Positions 45,661 through 55,393 of a stretch of DNA of 64,000 nucleotides are shown one piece after another. Position 1 is the stretch's first letter. Each line of letters opens with the position of its first letter. The translations under genes were made by a program, and so were the position numbers. The notes under the pieces are model-generated. The model was not told the origin of the DNA and ran no database searches. It saw only the letters and a program-made list of their open reading frames with translations. Origin of the DNA: Nisaea denitrificans DSM 18348 (GTDB taxonomy: Bacteria > Pseudomonadota > Alphaproteobacteria > Thalassobaculales > Thalassobaculaceae); NCBI RefSeq assembly GCF_000426505.1, contig NZ_KE384531.1, positions 62,001 to 126,000 on the forward strand, written 5' to 3'.

Positions 45661-48654
45661 ATGGGCATCGGCGGGCTCTACGCCATTGAGGCGACAGACG
45701 GTTTCGCCGACACCCTGGCGCGGGGGCTTTGGCAGGAGGCCGGTGAGGACCCGATGGTTCTCGCCCGGATGTCCGTCCTGGTGCCGACCCGCCGTGCGGT
45801 CCGTACCCTTCGCGAAAGTTTTCTCCGTCTCGGCAATGGTCGTCCGATGTTGCTGCCGTCGCTCCGGCCGGTCGGCGATATCGACGATGACGAAGCCGGG
45901 TTCAGCGGGCTGGATGGTGCCGCCGCTGCTGGCGACCTGCCGCCCGCCATTCCGGGGCTGCGCCGTCAGCTACTGCTGACCCAGCTGGTCCAGCGCTTTC
46001 TCGAGCGAAAGGACAGTGGGACAGCGATTCAGGCCGCTAGCGTCGATCATGCGACTTTGCTGGCAGGCGAACTCGCGGGCTTCCTCGATCAGGTCCACAC
46101 CGAGCAGGTGCCCTATCAGGGCCTCGCAGGCCTTGCGAAGGAGCGTTACGCGTCGCACTGGCAGGAAGTGTTGGAGTTTCTGTCCATCGCCACCGAATTC
46201 TGGCCGGCTCTCTTGGCGGAGGAAGGGGCGGTGGAAGCGCCGCTCCGGCATTCCGCACTGGTCGACCGGCTTTCGGCCCGCTGGGCGGAACAGCCGCCGG
46301 AGGACCCGGTCATCGTCGCCGGATCGACCGGTAGCATTCCGGCCACCGCACGCCTCATGGGCGCGGTGCTGGATCTGCCACTCGGTGCCGTGGTGTTGCC
46401 GGGACTGGATCGGGATGCGGATGAGGTAACCTGGGCCGCCATCGGGCAGGACCCGGGCCATGCCCAGCATGGATTGGCTCATCTCTTGAAAAGTCTTGGT
46501 CGCGACCGGTCGGACGTGCGCGAATGGCGGTCGTCCGGAGCCGGTGCGGTGCGGTCACCACGCCGCCGGTTGATCCAGGAGACCCTGCGCCCGGCGGAAA
46601 CGACGGAAGCCTGGCGACGGCTCCCGGAAGAACATGCGGAGCTTCTCTCCGGCGGCATCGGCGGTCTTTCCATGCTGGCCTGTCCCGGCCATCACGAGGA
46701 AGCGGAAACCATTGCTCTTATGCTGCGTGAGGCATTGGAGGACGAGACCCGGACGGCGGCCCTGGTGACGCCAGATCGGGTGCTGGCACGCCGGGTGAAG
46801 TCGGCGCTCCGGCGCTGGGATATTGAGGTGGACGATTCCGCCGGGCAACCACTGGCCGCGACCGGTCCCATGACTTTCTGGCTGGCGACCGCCGAAATGG
46901 CGGCCAGCGCCTGCGCGCCGGTTTCGCTGCTCGCTGCCCTGAAACATCCTCTTGCCGCAGGTGGCATGGAAACGCCGCGTTTCCGTCGCCGCGTCCGCAC
47001 ATTGGAGCGAAGCGTCTTGCGCGGACCGCGCCCTGCACCGGGCATTGATGGCCTTCTGAATGCGGTGCGCTCTTCATACCCCGAAGAGGAACAGCGGGAT
47101 GCACTCGGCTGGATTGACCGGCTGGCGCCATCGGTCAGGCATTTTTCGGAGCGGCTGGACAGTGATGCGGTTTCCCTGATCGATCTGCTCTCCGCTCATA
47201 ACGCCTTGGCTGAAGCGCTGGCGGCAACGGAAGATGAAGCGGGCGACCGCAGGCTTTGGGCTGGCGAGGCGGGTGAGGATGCGGCTAATTTTCTTGGCGA
47301 GCTGGTTGAGGCGGTGCGTGATTTCCCGCCCATAGAGGGCCGGTCCTATGGCGCCTTCCTGGAGGCTCTGATGGTTGGCCGGGTACACCGGCCGCGTTAC
47401 GGCACGCACCCGCGCCTCGCTATTCTCGGTCCGCTCGAAGGCCGGTTGCAGCAATTCGATCTGATGGTCCTCGGCGGTCTGAACGAAGGCACATGGCCGC
47501 CCGATCCCGGCGCCGATCCCTGGATGAGCCGTCCGATGCGGGCCGAGTTCGGCCTGCCGTCGCCGGAGCGCCGTATTGGCCTCTCGGCGCATGATTTCCA
47601 GATGGCTGCATCGGCGCCGGAAGTGGTGCTGACGCGGGCCGAGCGCGTCGATGGTGCGCCGACTGTTGCCTCGCGCTGGTGGTTGCGCATGGAAACGGTT
47701 CTCCGGGCCTTGAGCTTGCAGGACAAGGTTGGGCGGCGTGTCTCTACCTATCCGCATTGGCAGCAAGCACTGGATGCGCCGAAAAAACTGGAGCCGGTTC
47801 GTCCTCCCGCGCCTTGTCCGCCGGTCGGTGTCCGGCCCCGGCGGTTCTCCGTCACGGAGATCGAAACCTGGGTGCGTGACCCCTATGCCATCTATGCCAA
47901 GCGCATCCTTGGCCTGAAAAGCCTGGATGAGATCGACGAGGACCCGGGCGCTGCGGACCGGGGCACGATGATCCATGATTCGCTGGATCTTTTCGTCCGG
48001 GAGTTCCCGGAAGAGCTTCCGCCAAAGGCGCTGGAACGATTGCTGGAGATTGGCCGGGAACAGTTTGCCCCCGCCATGCTCCGCCCCTCGGTGCATGCCT
48101 TCTGGTGGCCGCGCTTCGAGCGGATCGCGGAATGGGTTGTTACGATGGATGGCCCGCGCCGTGCCGAACTTTCCCGGATCTGGACCGAACGCAAGGGGCA
48201 GATCATGCTCCGCGGCCCTCTCGCACCCGTGGAACTGACCTGCAAGGCGGACAGGATCGAGCGGCAGGCGGATGGCAGCTACGTCATTGTCGACTACAAG
48301 ACCGGCGCGCCGCCGACCGACAAGCAGGTCCGGGCCGGACTCTCTCCGCAGCTTCCGCTGGAAGCGATGATGCTGGCCATGGACGGGTTCGAGGAAATTC
48401 CGGCAGGCGCCATCGGTGCGCTGGAATATTGGCGGCTGAGTGGGGGTGAGCCAGCAGGCGAACGGAAACCCCTGAAAGGCAATCTCGAAGAGCTGATCGA
48501 GGAAGCAGAGGATGGGCTGCTGAAATTGATTGAGGCTTTCGATGATCCCGTGACGCCCTACCGTTCCCGTCCGGCTCCGGAACACGCGCCGCGCTATTCC
48601 GATTATGAGCATCTGGCCCGGGTCAAGGAATGGTCCGCGGCGGGGGAGGTCTAG
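45661..48654 (+). CDS. addB: Double-strand break repair protein AddB
   Basis: 997 aa. AddB is the nuclease-bearing, helicase-like partner of AddA, the alphaproteobacterial RecBCD equivalent. Seen: ARMSVLVPTRRAVRTLRESF near the N-terminus, FDLMVLGGLNEGTWPPDPGA, and the RecB-like nuclease motif SYVIVDYKTGAPPTDKQVRA preceded by RGTMIHDSLDLFVREFP. It ends 3 bp before addA. A full-length minus-strand shadow frame over both genes is just GC-rich codon bias. Confidence 0.95.
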   Translation: MGIGGLYAIEATDGFADTLARGLWQEAGEDPMVLARMSVLVPTRRAVRTLRESFLRLGNGRPMLLPSLRPVGDIDDDEAGFSGLDGAAAAGDLPPAIPGLRRQLLLTQLVQRFLERKDSGTAIQAASVDHATLLAGELAGFLDQVHTEQVPYQGLAGLAKERYASHWQEVLEFLSIATEFWPALLAEEGAVEAPLRHSALVDRLSARWAEQPPEDPVIVAGSTGSIPATARLMGAVLDLPLGAVVLPGLDRDADEVTWAAIGQDPGHAQHGLAHLLKSLGRDRSDVREWRSSGAGAVRSPRRRLIQETLRPAETTEAWRRLPEEHAELLSGGIGGLSMLACPGHHEEAETIALMLREALEDETRTAALVTPDRVLARRVKSALRRWDIEVDDSAGQPLAATGPMTFWLATAEMAASACAPVSLLAALKHPLAAGGMETPRFRRRVRTLERSVLRGPRPAPGIDGLLNAVRSSYPEEEQRDALGWIDRLAPSVRHFSERLDSDAVSLIDLLSAHNALAEALAATEDEAGDRRLWAGEAGEDAANFLGELVEAVRDFPPIEGRSYGAFLEALMVGRVHRPRYGTHPRLAILGPLEGRLQQFDLMVLGGLNEGTWPPDPGADPWMSRPMRAEFGLPSPERRIGLSAHDFQMAASAPEVVLTRAERVDGAPTVASRWWLRMETVLRALSLQDKVGRRVSTYPHWQQALDAPKKLEPVRPPAPCPPVGVRPRRFSVTEIETWVRDPYAIYAKRILGLKSLDEIDEDPGAADRGTMIHDSLDLFVREFPEELPPKALERLLEIGREQFAPAMLRPSVHAFWWPRFERIAEWVVTMDGPRRAELSRIWTERKGQIMLRGPLAPVELTCKADRIERQADGSYVIVDYKTGAPPTDKQVRAGLSPQLPLEAMMLAMDGFEEIPAGAIGALEYWRLSGGEPAGERKPLKGNLEELIEEAEDGLLKLIEAFDDPVTPYRSRPAPEHAPRYSDYEHLARVKEWSAAGEV

Positions 48655-48657
48655 GCG

Positions 48658-51600
48658 ATGGCGGAGCATGATCCGAATGCGGTGATCGCCGAGGCTGACT
48701 TGGCTCAGCGCCGTGCCGCCGATCCCGCCGCCTCGGTCTGGGTCGCGGCCTCTGCCGGAACCGGCAAGACAAAGGTGCTGACGGACCGGGTGCTGAACCT
48801 GCTGCTGGCGGGCGCCGATCCGGGCCGTATCCTCTGCCTGACCTTCACCAAGGCGGCGGCGGCGGAAATGTCCGCGCGGATATCCGCGAAGCTCTCTGAG
48901 TGGGCCGTCATCGGTGAAACGGCATTGACGGAGCAGCTCGAAAAGTTGCTCGGACGGCAGCCGATGCAGGACCAGATCGCCCTTGCCCGGCGCCTCTTCG
49001 CCCGCACGCTGGACACCCCGGGCGGCCTGAAGATCCAAACCATTCACGCTTTCTGCCAGGCCGTGCTGAAGCGCTTCCCGCTGGAGGCTGGTCTGCCGCC
49101 GCATTTCCAGGTTATGGATGACAGGACGGCCGCCGAACGGCTCTCCGATGCCCGAGATCGGGTTTTGAATGCGGCGTCCGCCGCGCCGGAAAGTCCGCTC
49201 GGCGAGGCGCTGCGCCTGATCAACAGGCGCTTCGCGGAAGAGACCTTCGACGGGCTCGTCTCGGAGCTGCTGATGGAACGGGCCCGGCTGGCCCGCTTCT
49301 TCGAAGGTATCGGCGGGCCGGGGCAGATCACACCGGCGCTGCTCGCCCATCTCGACCTGCCTGAGGGGGAGAGTCGGGAGAGCGTCATGCAGGGCGCTGT
49401 GTCCGACACGGCGTTCGATGCGGTCGGCCTGCGCCGGGCCATGGAGGCCCTTGCGGGCAGCAGCAAGACGGATGCGGAGCGGGCGGAAAGCCTTGCGACA
49501 TTCCTGGCGGCTGACCCCGATACAAGGATCGATCTCTTCGAGAGTTACGGCTCGGTCTTTCTCACCGGTGACGGGGATATGCGCAAGCGGCTGGCCACGA
49601 AGAAAGCCGTCGAGGCATTCGCCGATATCGAGACCGTCATGGCGCGGGAGGCGGAACGCCTGATCGCTGTGCGCCAACTGCTGAACACCATCGGACTGGC
49701 GGAGCGAACGGCCGCCGTGCTGCGCATCGCTTCCGCCGTACTCAAACAGTACGAAGGGGGAAAGCGGCGTGGCGCGCTGGTGGATTTCGAGGATCTGGTC
49801 GCGACCGTCTGCGAGCTGTTGCGCCGACCCGGTGTCGCCGCCTGGGTGCTGTTTAAACTGGATGGCGGGCTCGACCATATCCTGATCGACGAGGCGCAGG
49901 ACACCAACCCGGAGCAATGGGACGTGGTGCGTGCCCTGACCGAGGAATTCTTCTCCGGCGAAGGCGCTTTCGAGGAAGTGCGCGGGGCCGGGCGCAGCAT
50001 CTTCGCGGTGGGCGACGTCAAACAGTCGATCTTCAGCTTCCAAAGGGCCGACCCGGAAGGCTTCCTGCGCATGCGGCGGCACTTCGCGGCGCGGGTGGAA
50101 ACGGCGTCAAAGAGCTGGGCCTCGGTCGATCTGGAAGTGTCTTTCCGCTCCGGCGCCGCCGTGCTCGGCCTGGTGGATCGCCTGTTCAACAGCCGTCCCG
50201 CCGCTGAGGGCGTGCTGGAGGCCGGTGTGGATGGCGAGTTTCTGTCGATCCGGCATGGCGTATCCCGCAGCGGCGATGCCAGCCTGGTCGAGCTTTGGCC
50301 GCCGTTCGAGCCGGTGGAGAGCGAGGATGAAGGCGCCTGGGCCGTACCGGTTACCCAGCGCGGCCTCGACAACCCTGCCTCCCGCCTCGCCGGGGCCATC
50401 GCCGGACGCATTCACCAGTGGATCGACCGGGGCGAAATGCTGCCCTCCAAGGGCCGCCCGGTCGGACCCGGGGACATCATGATCCTGGTCCGCCGCCGGG
50501 GCGGTTTCGTGCACGAGATGGTGCGCGCCCTGAAAGAACGCGATATCGACGTTGCCGGCGTCGATCGCATGGTGTTGAGCGACCAGATCGCTGTCATGGA
50601 TCTGATCGCGCTCGGCCGGTTTCTGCTGCTGCCGGACGACGATCTGACCCTGGCGACGGTGCTGAAAAGCCCTCTGATCGGGCTCGACGAGGACGAGCTG
50701 TTCGATCTCGCCCATGGCCGCAAGGAGCACCGGCTCTGGCGCGAGCTGCGCCGCCGGGCGCCGGAGAACTCGTCCTTCGCAAGGGCGGACAGGCTGCTCT
50801 CATCCTATCTCGCACGAACCGACACGACACCGCCCTATGAGCTTTTCGCCGGCATTCTTGCCGAGGGTGAGCCGAGCGGACGGCGGCGCATTCTCGAGCG
50901 GCTCGGCATTGAAGCCGCCGATCCGCTGGACGAGTTCCTGGCCCAGGCGCTGGAATATGAGCGTGGCCATGTCGCCTCCCTGCAGGGCTTCCTGCATTGG
51001 CTGGAAGCCTCCGAGAGCGACATCAAACGGGACATGGAAGGCGGCGAGGGTGGCCGCGTCCGGGTGATGACCGTGCATGGCTCGAAAGGCCTGCAGGCGC
51101 CGATCGTCTTCATGCCGGACACATTGCAGTTGCCGCGCGGCACGGCGAAGATTCTCTGGGGCGAGCGGGAGGACGGCGTGCCGGTGCCTCTCTGTGCTCC
51201 GGCCAAGCCTGAGGATGCACCCGCCAGCACGGCGGCGAAGGAAGGGGCGGAGCGCAAGCGGAACGAGGAATACCGCCGTCTGCTCTATGTCGCGATGACG
51301 CGGGCGGAGGACCGGCTTTATGTCGGCGGCTGGGCGACAAAACAGCGGGCGCCGGAAGGCAACTGGTACGAGTTGATCCGAAATGCGTTGAGCGAGATGG
51401 CAACGCCAGTGGAAGATCCCGTCGTTTCCGGATCTGCCGGGTCCGACCTGCCGGTGCTGCGCTATGAGACGCCGCAGGAGCGGACGGTGGAAGCAAAGGC
51501 TACGGAGGCGGCTAAGGTCTCCGAGAAGCCGCCATTGCCGCTCTGGGCGCTGGCACAGCCCGCGCCGGAGCCGGTACCGCCGCGTCCTCTGATGCCGTCC

Positions 51601-52179
51601 CGTCCGAGCGAGCAGGAGCCGGCCACCCGCTCGCCGCTCTCTGCGGCCGACGAAGGCCGGTTCAAGCGTGGGCAGTTGTTGCATCGTTTGCTTCAGGTAC
51701 TGCCTGATCTTCCCGCCGAAAGGCGCAAGGAGGCAGGACTGGCATTCCTGCAGCGTCCCGTTCACGGGCTCGCGCCGGGGCTTGCCGCGCGTTATGTCAA
51801 CGAGATCATGACCGTGCTGGAACATCCGGACTGGGCCGGACTGTTTGCACCGGGCTCACGCGCGGAAGTGCCGATTGTCGGACAGGTCGGGACCGGGGGG
51901 AGCGAGGTGACGGTAGTCTCGGGGCAGATTGACCGTCTGCTGGTCGAGGCGGGCCGGGTGACGGTGGTGGATTTCAAGACCAACCGGCCGCCGCCGGAGC
52001 GGCTGGAGGACGTGCCTGCAGCCTATCTAAAGCAGATGGCGGCTTATCGGGCGCTGCTTGCCCGAATGTTCGAAGGCCGTGAGGTACGATGCCTTTTGCT
52101 CTGGACGGACGGGCCGTTTCTGACCGATTTGCCGGGTGATTTGCTCGACGGATATGGTCCGGGCTCCGTCGCTGGATAA
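48658..52179 (+). CDS. addA: Double-strand break repair helicase AddA
   Basis: 1173 aa, UvrD-type helicase with a C-terminal nuclease. Walker A is WVAASAGTGKTKVLTDRVLN, motif Ia LCLTFTKAAAAEMSARI, motif II HILIDEAQDTNPEQWDVVRA, GDVKQSIFSFQRADPEGFLR, MTVHGSKGLQAPIVFMPDT and RRLLYVAMTRAEDRLYVGGW. The nuclease core is VTVVDFKTNRPPPERLEDVP. With AddB it resects double-strand breaks for RecA loading. Confidence 0.96.
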   Translation: MAEHDPNAVIAEADLAQRRAADPAASVWVAASAGTGKTKVLTDRVLNLLLAGADPGRILCLTFTKAAAAEMSARISAKLSEWAVIGETALTEQLEKLLGRQPMQDQIALARRLFARTLDTPGGLKIQTIHAFCQAVLKRFPLEAGLPPHFQVMDDRTAAERLSDARDRVLNAASAAPESPLGEALRLINRRFAEETFDGLVSELLMERARLARFFEGIGGPGQITPALLAHLDLPEGESRESVMQGAVSDTAFDAVGLRRAMEALAGSSKTDAERAESLATFLAADPDTRIDLFESYGSVFLTGDGDMRKRLATKKAVEAFADIETVMAREAERLIAVRQLLNTIGLAERTAAVLRIASAVLKQYEGGKRRGALVDFEDLVATVCELLRRPGVAAWVLFKLDGGLDHILIDEAQDTNPEQWDVVRALTEEFFSGEGAFEEVRGAGRSIFAVGDVKQSIFSFQRADPEGFLRMRRHFAARVETASKSWASVDLEVSFRSGAAVLGLVDRLFNSRPAAEGVLEAGVDGEFLSIRHGVSRSGDASLVELWPPFEPVESEDEGAWAVPVTQRGLDNPASRLAGAIAGRIHQWIDRGEMLPSKGRPVGPGDIMILVRRRGGFVHEMVRALKERDIDVAGVDRMVLSDQIAVMDLIALGRFLLLPDDDLTLATVLKSPLIGLDEDELFDLAHGRKEHRLWRELRRRAPENSSFARADRLLSSYLARTDTTPPYELFAGILAEGEPSGRRRILERLGIEAADPLDEFLAQALEYERGHVASLQGFLHWLEASESDIKRDMEGGEGGRVRVMTVHGSKGLQAPIVFMPDTLQLPRGTAKILWGEREDGVPVPLCAPAKPEDAPASTAAKEGAERKRNEEYRRLLYVAMTRAEDRLYVGGWATKQRAPEGNWYELIRNALSEMATPVEDPVVSGSAGSDLPVLRYETPQERTVEAKATEAAKVSEKPPLPLWALAQPAPEPVPPRPLMPSRPSEQEPATRSPLSAADEGRFKRGQLLHRLLQVLPDLPAERRKEAGLAFLQRPVHGLAPGLAARYVNEIMTVLEHPDWAGLFAPGSRAEVPIVGQVGTGGSEVTVVSGQIDRLLVEAGRVTVVDFKTNRPPPERLEDVPAAYLKQMAAYRALLARMFEGREVRCLLLWTDGPFLTDLPGDLLDGYGPGSVAG

Positions 52180-52314
52180 GGCAGCCTTTGATTTCATTCC
52201 GGAAATTTGAACGCGACACCCGTTGCCTTGACGCGGGTGTTCCGGCTTCCTAGATTCACTGTCCATGCGAGGGTCGAGCCCGGCATGTGAGATGAGTCAA
52301 ACGAGGATTGCCCC

Positions 52315-52635
52315 ATGTCGACGGTTAAAGTCACCGACTCCAGCTTTTCCGACAGCGTTCTGAATTCCGACAAACCGGTTCTGGTCGATTTCTGGGCCGA
52401 ATGGTGCGGCCCCTGCAAGGCCATTGCCCCGGCTCTTGAGGAAATGGCGCAGTCGATGGGTGATCGGGTTACCGTCGCCAAGATCAATATCGACGAAAAC
52501 CCGCAGATCCCGCAGCAATACGGCGTCCGTGGCATCCCGACCCTGATCCTGTTCAAGGACGGCCAGGTTGCCGCGACCAAGATGGGCGCGATGCCGAAGG
52601 CACAGCTTCAGCAGTGGGTCGACGAAGCGCTCTGA
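52315..52635 (+). CDS. trxA: Thioredoxin
   Basis: 106 aa. Active site [20 protein letters not shown] (WCGPCK), cis-Pro in [19 protein letters not shown], standard length. A general disulphide reductant. It lies 135 bp downstream of addA, where it may have its own promoter, and is followed by a strong terminator that ends the divL-trxA run. Confidence 0.97.
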   Translation: MSTVKVTDSSFSDSVLNSDKPVLVDFWAEWCGPCKAIAPALEEMAQSMGDRVTVAKINIDENPQIPQQYGVRGIPTLILFKDGQVAATKMGAMPKAQLQQWVDEAL

Positions 52636-52663
52636 CGTAAATCAACAGATCAGGCTAAAGAAA

Positions 52664-52691
52664 CGGGCGCCTTGAAGGCGCCTGTTTTTTT
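52664..52691 (+). terminator. Rho-independent terminator after trxA
   Basis: GGCGCC-TTGAA-GGCGCC hairpin (52666-52682), extended by flanking pairs, followed by TGTTTTTTT. Clean T-tract and position 28 bp after the trxA stop. Confidence 0.92.
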
Positions 52692-52707
52692 ATGTGTAGC
52701 TGGATGC

Positions 52708-53253
52708 TCAGGTGTTTTCTCGCCCGCCGAAAATGGAAAAACTGCCGATCTGTTTTTTCGGGGTGTCCTGTTCGACGACGACAATCAGGAGCACGAATTG
52801 GTCGATCGCCGATCCGTGTGAGCTGTAGGGCAGGATCAGACGATCGTAGCGTAGGCTGCTGCTTCCATCGCCAATGGGATAAACCCGCTGGGAAAAGTGG
52901 GCTTGCCCGTTCTCCACGATCTCAAGATAGGTCTGGTTCGCTGTCTCGAGATAGCTTCCTTCATAGAGTTCCTCGAAACTCTTGCCGGTCGGGTCTCGTC
53001 CCGCCCGCCTGACGATTTCGGTCCCTGCAAGGCGATAACGGAAGATCGGGGCGTCTTTCGTGCCGCTCCGTTCGATGATCGCCATGCGCGGCATCGAGCG
53101 GTGAAAGGTGAGCGGATCGAAACTGCCGCGTAGGGGCACCTTCTCGCCGCTCCTATTCTCAGCCCAATGATCGAACAGCGCTCGATGTTCCGGGTGAGTC
53201 AGGAGCGAGGCGTCCGCTACGGAGCTGGCATAATGTCGTTCGTCGTTCGGCAT
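52708..53253 (-). CDS. PAS-domain protein (PAS_5 type)
   Basis: 181 aa, single-domain. HPEHRALFDHWAENRSGEKV and PLRGSFDPLTFHRSMPRMAI, then IFRYRLAGTEIVRRAGRDPT, GKSFEELYEG and RYDRLILPYSSHGSAIDQFV closely match the PAS_5 pattern. No effector domain. It starts in an AT-rich upstream region and may be monocistronic. Function unknown; sensing or localisation has been proposed for the family. Confidence 0.78.
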   Translation of the reverse strand: MPNDERHYASSVADASLLTHPEHRALFDHWAENRSGEKVPLRGSFDPLTFHRSMPRMAIIERSGTKDAPIFRYRLAGTEIVRRAGRDPTGKSFEELYEGSYLETANQTYLEIVENGQAHFSQRVYPIGDGSSSLRYDRLILPYSSHGSAIDQFVLLIVVVEQDTPKKQIGSFSIFGGRENT

Positions 53254-53607
53254 AAAGGGCCAAAAAAAGTAAAACTAATATTTCTATTTTCGTATCAAGA
53301 ATAAGTGAAGGAAGTCTTTCGACAAGCTTAAATTGATAGGGTGGCGCGAAACGTTAATGTCTTTGGGTTTTCTAAAATTGAATCTGAATTATCAGTAGTG
53401 GCGGGATGGCAACGATTCCAAACTCTATTGCGAACTTTGAGTGCGTGTCTCCTTGTCGAGGCGACGCATTATAATATTCATTAGCGTCTCTGTTTCCTGA
53501 ATGAGTCGTCGCTTCTTGGTATGCAGATGCCAGCGGCTTGAGCCAAAGGTCCGATAAATTGGAAGGTCCTGGTTCTTCGCTGCATTAGCGGTCAGGTGAA
53601 ATAACGT
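53254..53607. other. AT-rich intergenic region
   Basis: About 350 bp, AT-rich at the left, which probably holds the promoter of the PAS gene on the minus strand. On the minus strand the frame of the cupin gene stays open for about 60 codons past its stop (53425-53607), but has no start codon early on and no recognisable family. I see no RNA gene or terminator. Confidence 0.4.
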
Positions 53608-53991
53608 TCAATCGCTCGCGTCGAGGAACTGGTTCGGTTTGTGGAAGATGCTGAGCATGAGCGCGCCGTCCGGGGCACGCGCGACATGTCTGCTGCCCGT
53701 CGGCCGCCAGGCGTACTCTCCCGGGCCGATCGACCCTTGCTCGTCCTCGAGGCGGCCTTCAAGCATATAGGTCTGCTCGATTTCGACATGTTCATGGAAG
53801 GGGAGAACCGCTCCGGGCTCCCAGCGGAAGAGCGCCGTCATCAGGCCGGTCTCCTTGTCCTCCATCAAAATCTTCATGTCGACGCCTTCGAAGCGCGTCG
53901 GAGTCCAGGACAACCGCTCCGGGTCCACCATCCGCGAGTCGAGAGGTCCCAGCCCCGCATGGTCGGGATAGTTCGGCGTTTCGATAGCCAT
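53608..53991 (-). CDS. Cupin-domain protein
   Basis: 127 aa from ATG 53991, preceded by GAGGAGGAA; an upstream start would add 17 untypical residues. The cupin motif 1 is FRWEPGAVLPFHEHVEIEQT followed by YMLEGRLEDEQG, with motif 2 in RPTGSRHVARAPDGALML. The metal-binding HxH...E...H pattern is complete. It resembles the ChrR C-terminal/dioxygenase-like small cupins. No pathway neighbour; the substrate is unknown. panC starts on the same strand upstream, but 85 bp separates them. Confidence 0.85.
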   Translation of the reverse strand: MAIETPNYPDHAGLGPLDSRMVDPERLSWTPTRFEGVDMKILMEDKETGLMTALFRWEPGAVLPFHEHVEIEQTYMLEGRLEDEQGSIGPGEYAWRPTGSRHVARAPDGALMLSIFHKPNQFLDASD

Positions 53992-54075
53992 TGTGCTTCC
54001 TCCTCTTTGTTCGCTTGTTCGCGACTTTGAGGATGGAAGCATACCGCAAACGAACAGCGTGTGGCGCGAGTCCGA

Positions 54076-54912
54076 TCAGATCCCCAGATTGTCGATCAGA
54101 CGGCAGTTGCCCAGCAAGGCGGCGGCGAAGATCCGCAAATTCTCCGCAGGGGCTTCCGCTTGGGTGAAACTGTCCTGATCGCGAATGTCGATATAGATCA
54201 CGTCGTCGAAACCGGCCGCGAGGGCGTCTTCGCGCGCTTTGGCCGCAGCGGCGCGCGGATTGGCACCGGCGCGGACGGCCTCGGCCGCCGCGATCATGGC
54301 GCGGTGAAGGGCCGGGGCGGTGCCCCTTTGTTCCGGATCGAGATAGGCATTGCGCGAGGACAAGGCCAGACCATCGGCTTCACGGACCGTCGGCGCCCCG
54401 AGAATCTCGATCGGCAGATCCAGGTCGCGGGCCATTGTTCGGATCACGGTCAGTTGCTGGAAGTCTTTCTCGCCGAAAATAGCGATGTCCGGAAGCGACT
54501 GGATGAGGAGCTTGGAGACCACGGTCGCCACCCCGGTGAAGAAGCCCGGCCGGCTCGCCCCTTCCATGACCTCGGAGATGTCGTGCACAATTACTTCTGT
54601 CTTGTAGCCGGCGGCATACATCTCGCCTGGATCCGGCATATAGACGGCATCGCAGCCCGCGGACATGAATTTGGCGAGATCCCCTTCCTCATCACGAGGG
54701 TAGGTCTCGAAATCCTCGTTTGGGCCGAACTGGCGCGGATTGACGAAGATTGTGGCAACACAGCGCTCGGCCCGTTCCAGACCAAGCCGGACCAGTGACA
54801 GGTGGCCTTCATGAACGGCCCCCATGGTCGGTGTCAGAGCGACTGTCTCGCCTGCGCGCTGCCACGCGGCCACCTGCGCGCGGAGCGCGGCTTTAGTGCG
54901 TATGACATCCAT
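54076..54912 (-). CDS. panC: Pantothenate synthetase
   Basis: 278 aa. Joins pantoate and beta-alanine with ATP. Motifs: VALTPTMGAVHEGHLSLVRL (HxGH nucleotide site), TIFVNPRQFGPNEDFETYPR, GASRPGFFTGVATVVSKLL, PDIAIFGEKDFQQLTVIRTM and LALSSRNAYLDPEQR. Complete and standard length. No panB or panD is nearby. Confidence 0.96.
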   Translation of the reverse strand: MDVIRTKAALRAQVAAWQRAGETVALTPTMGAVHEGHLSLVRLGLERAERCVATIFVNPRQFGPNEDFETYPRDEEGDLAKFMSAGCDAVYMPDPGEMYAAGYKTEVIVHDISEVMEGASRPGFFTGVATVVSKLLIQSLPDIAIFGEKDFQQLTVIRTMARDLDLPIEILGAPTVREADGLALSSRNAYLDPEQRGTAPALHRAMIAAAEAVRAGANPRAAAAKAREDALAAGFDDVIYIDIRDQDSFTQAEAPAENLRIFAAALLGNCRLIDNLGI

Positions 54913-55148
54913 TTCTTGCTCCTTCGTCTCCGGGGATCCGGCATGGATGTTCTCATGACCCGGAAATCCAAGCTTTCCAACAGTTATGCTGCGATGCGGA
55001 AAAATCGGGCGTCGAAAATCTCCGACACGGCAACCGGTGCTGACTCAAGTTGTGCGAGGAATACGCGGATGCCGCGAAGCGGCTGGAGGCGACGCGCTAT
55101 GCGAGCCTGATTTTGCGTAGATGATTGTGGCGATGGGGAAGGGAGTAG

Positions 55149-55224
55149 TGGTGCCCAGGGGCGGATTCGAACCACCGACACGCGGATTTTCAATCCGCTG
55201 CTCTACCAACTGAGCTACCTGGGC
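55149..55224 (-). tRNA. tRNA-Phe (GAA anticodon)
   Basis: 76 nt with encoded CCA. Acceptor stem GCCCAGG pairs with CCTGGGC, discriminator A, then CCA. D-arm GCTCAGTTGGTAGAGC, anticodon stem GCGGA/TCCGC around loop TTGAAAA (anticodon GAA), T-loop GGTTCGAATCC. All stems pair. The gene is on the minus strand between panC and the TPR genes; no integrase is adjacent. Confidence 0.98.
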
Positions 55225-55393
55225 ACACTGTCGATGCCGCCGCGCAAGCGCCGCAGAACCGACGAGAGGCAGGTGTATAGAAGATATCTTTGGGGCTGTC
55301 CAGCGCCCAATAAGTGCTTTTTTTCGTGGCCCGCTTGATGGCGCGGCACATCGGCGCTATCCAAGGATCAGCTTGCCGGGGAGTGGCGCACCA

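Noticed and set aside
47074-50082. A 1002-codon minus-strand reading frame over addB and addA.
   Set aside because: It lies entirely opposite two well-defined repair genes, has no domain and follows the third-position GC bias of the real frames.
53425-53607. Open frame of about 60 codons just after the cupin stop, with a charged, helical-looking translation.
   Set aside because: It continues the cupin frame past TGA, lacks an early start codon and shows no family; the cupin is already full length.
55149-55224. tRNA-Phe as a possible integration site.
   Set aside because: No integrase, no duplicated tRNA 3' end seen nearby and flanking genes are ordinary.
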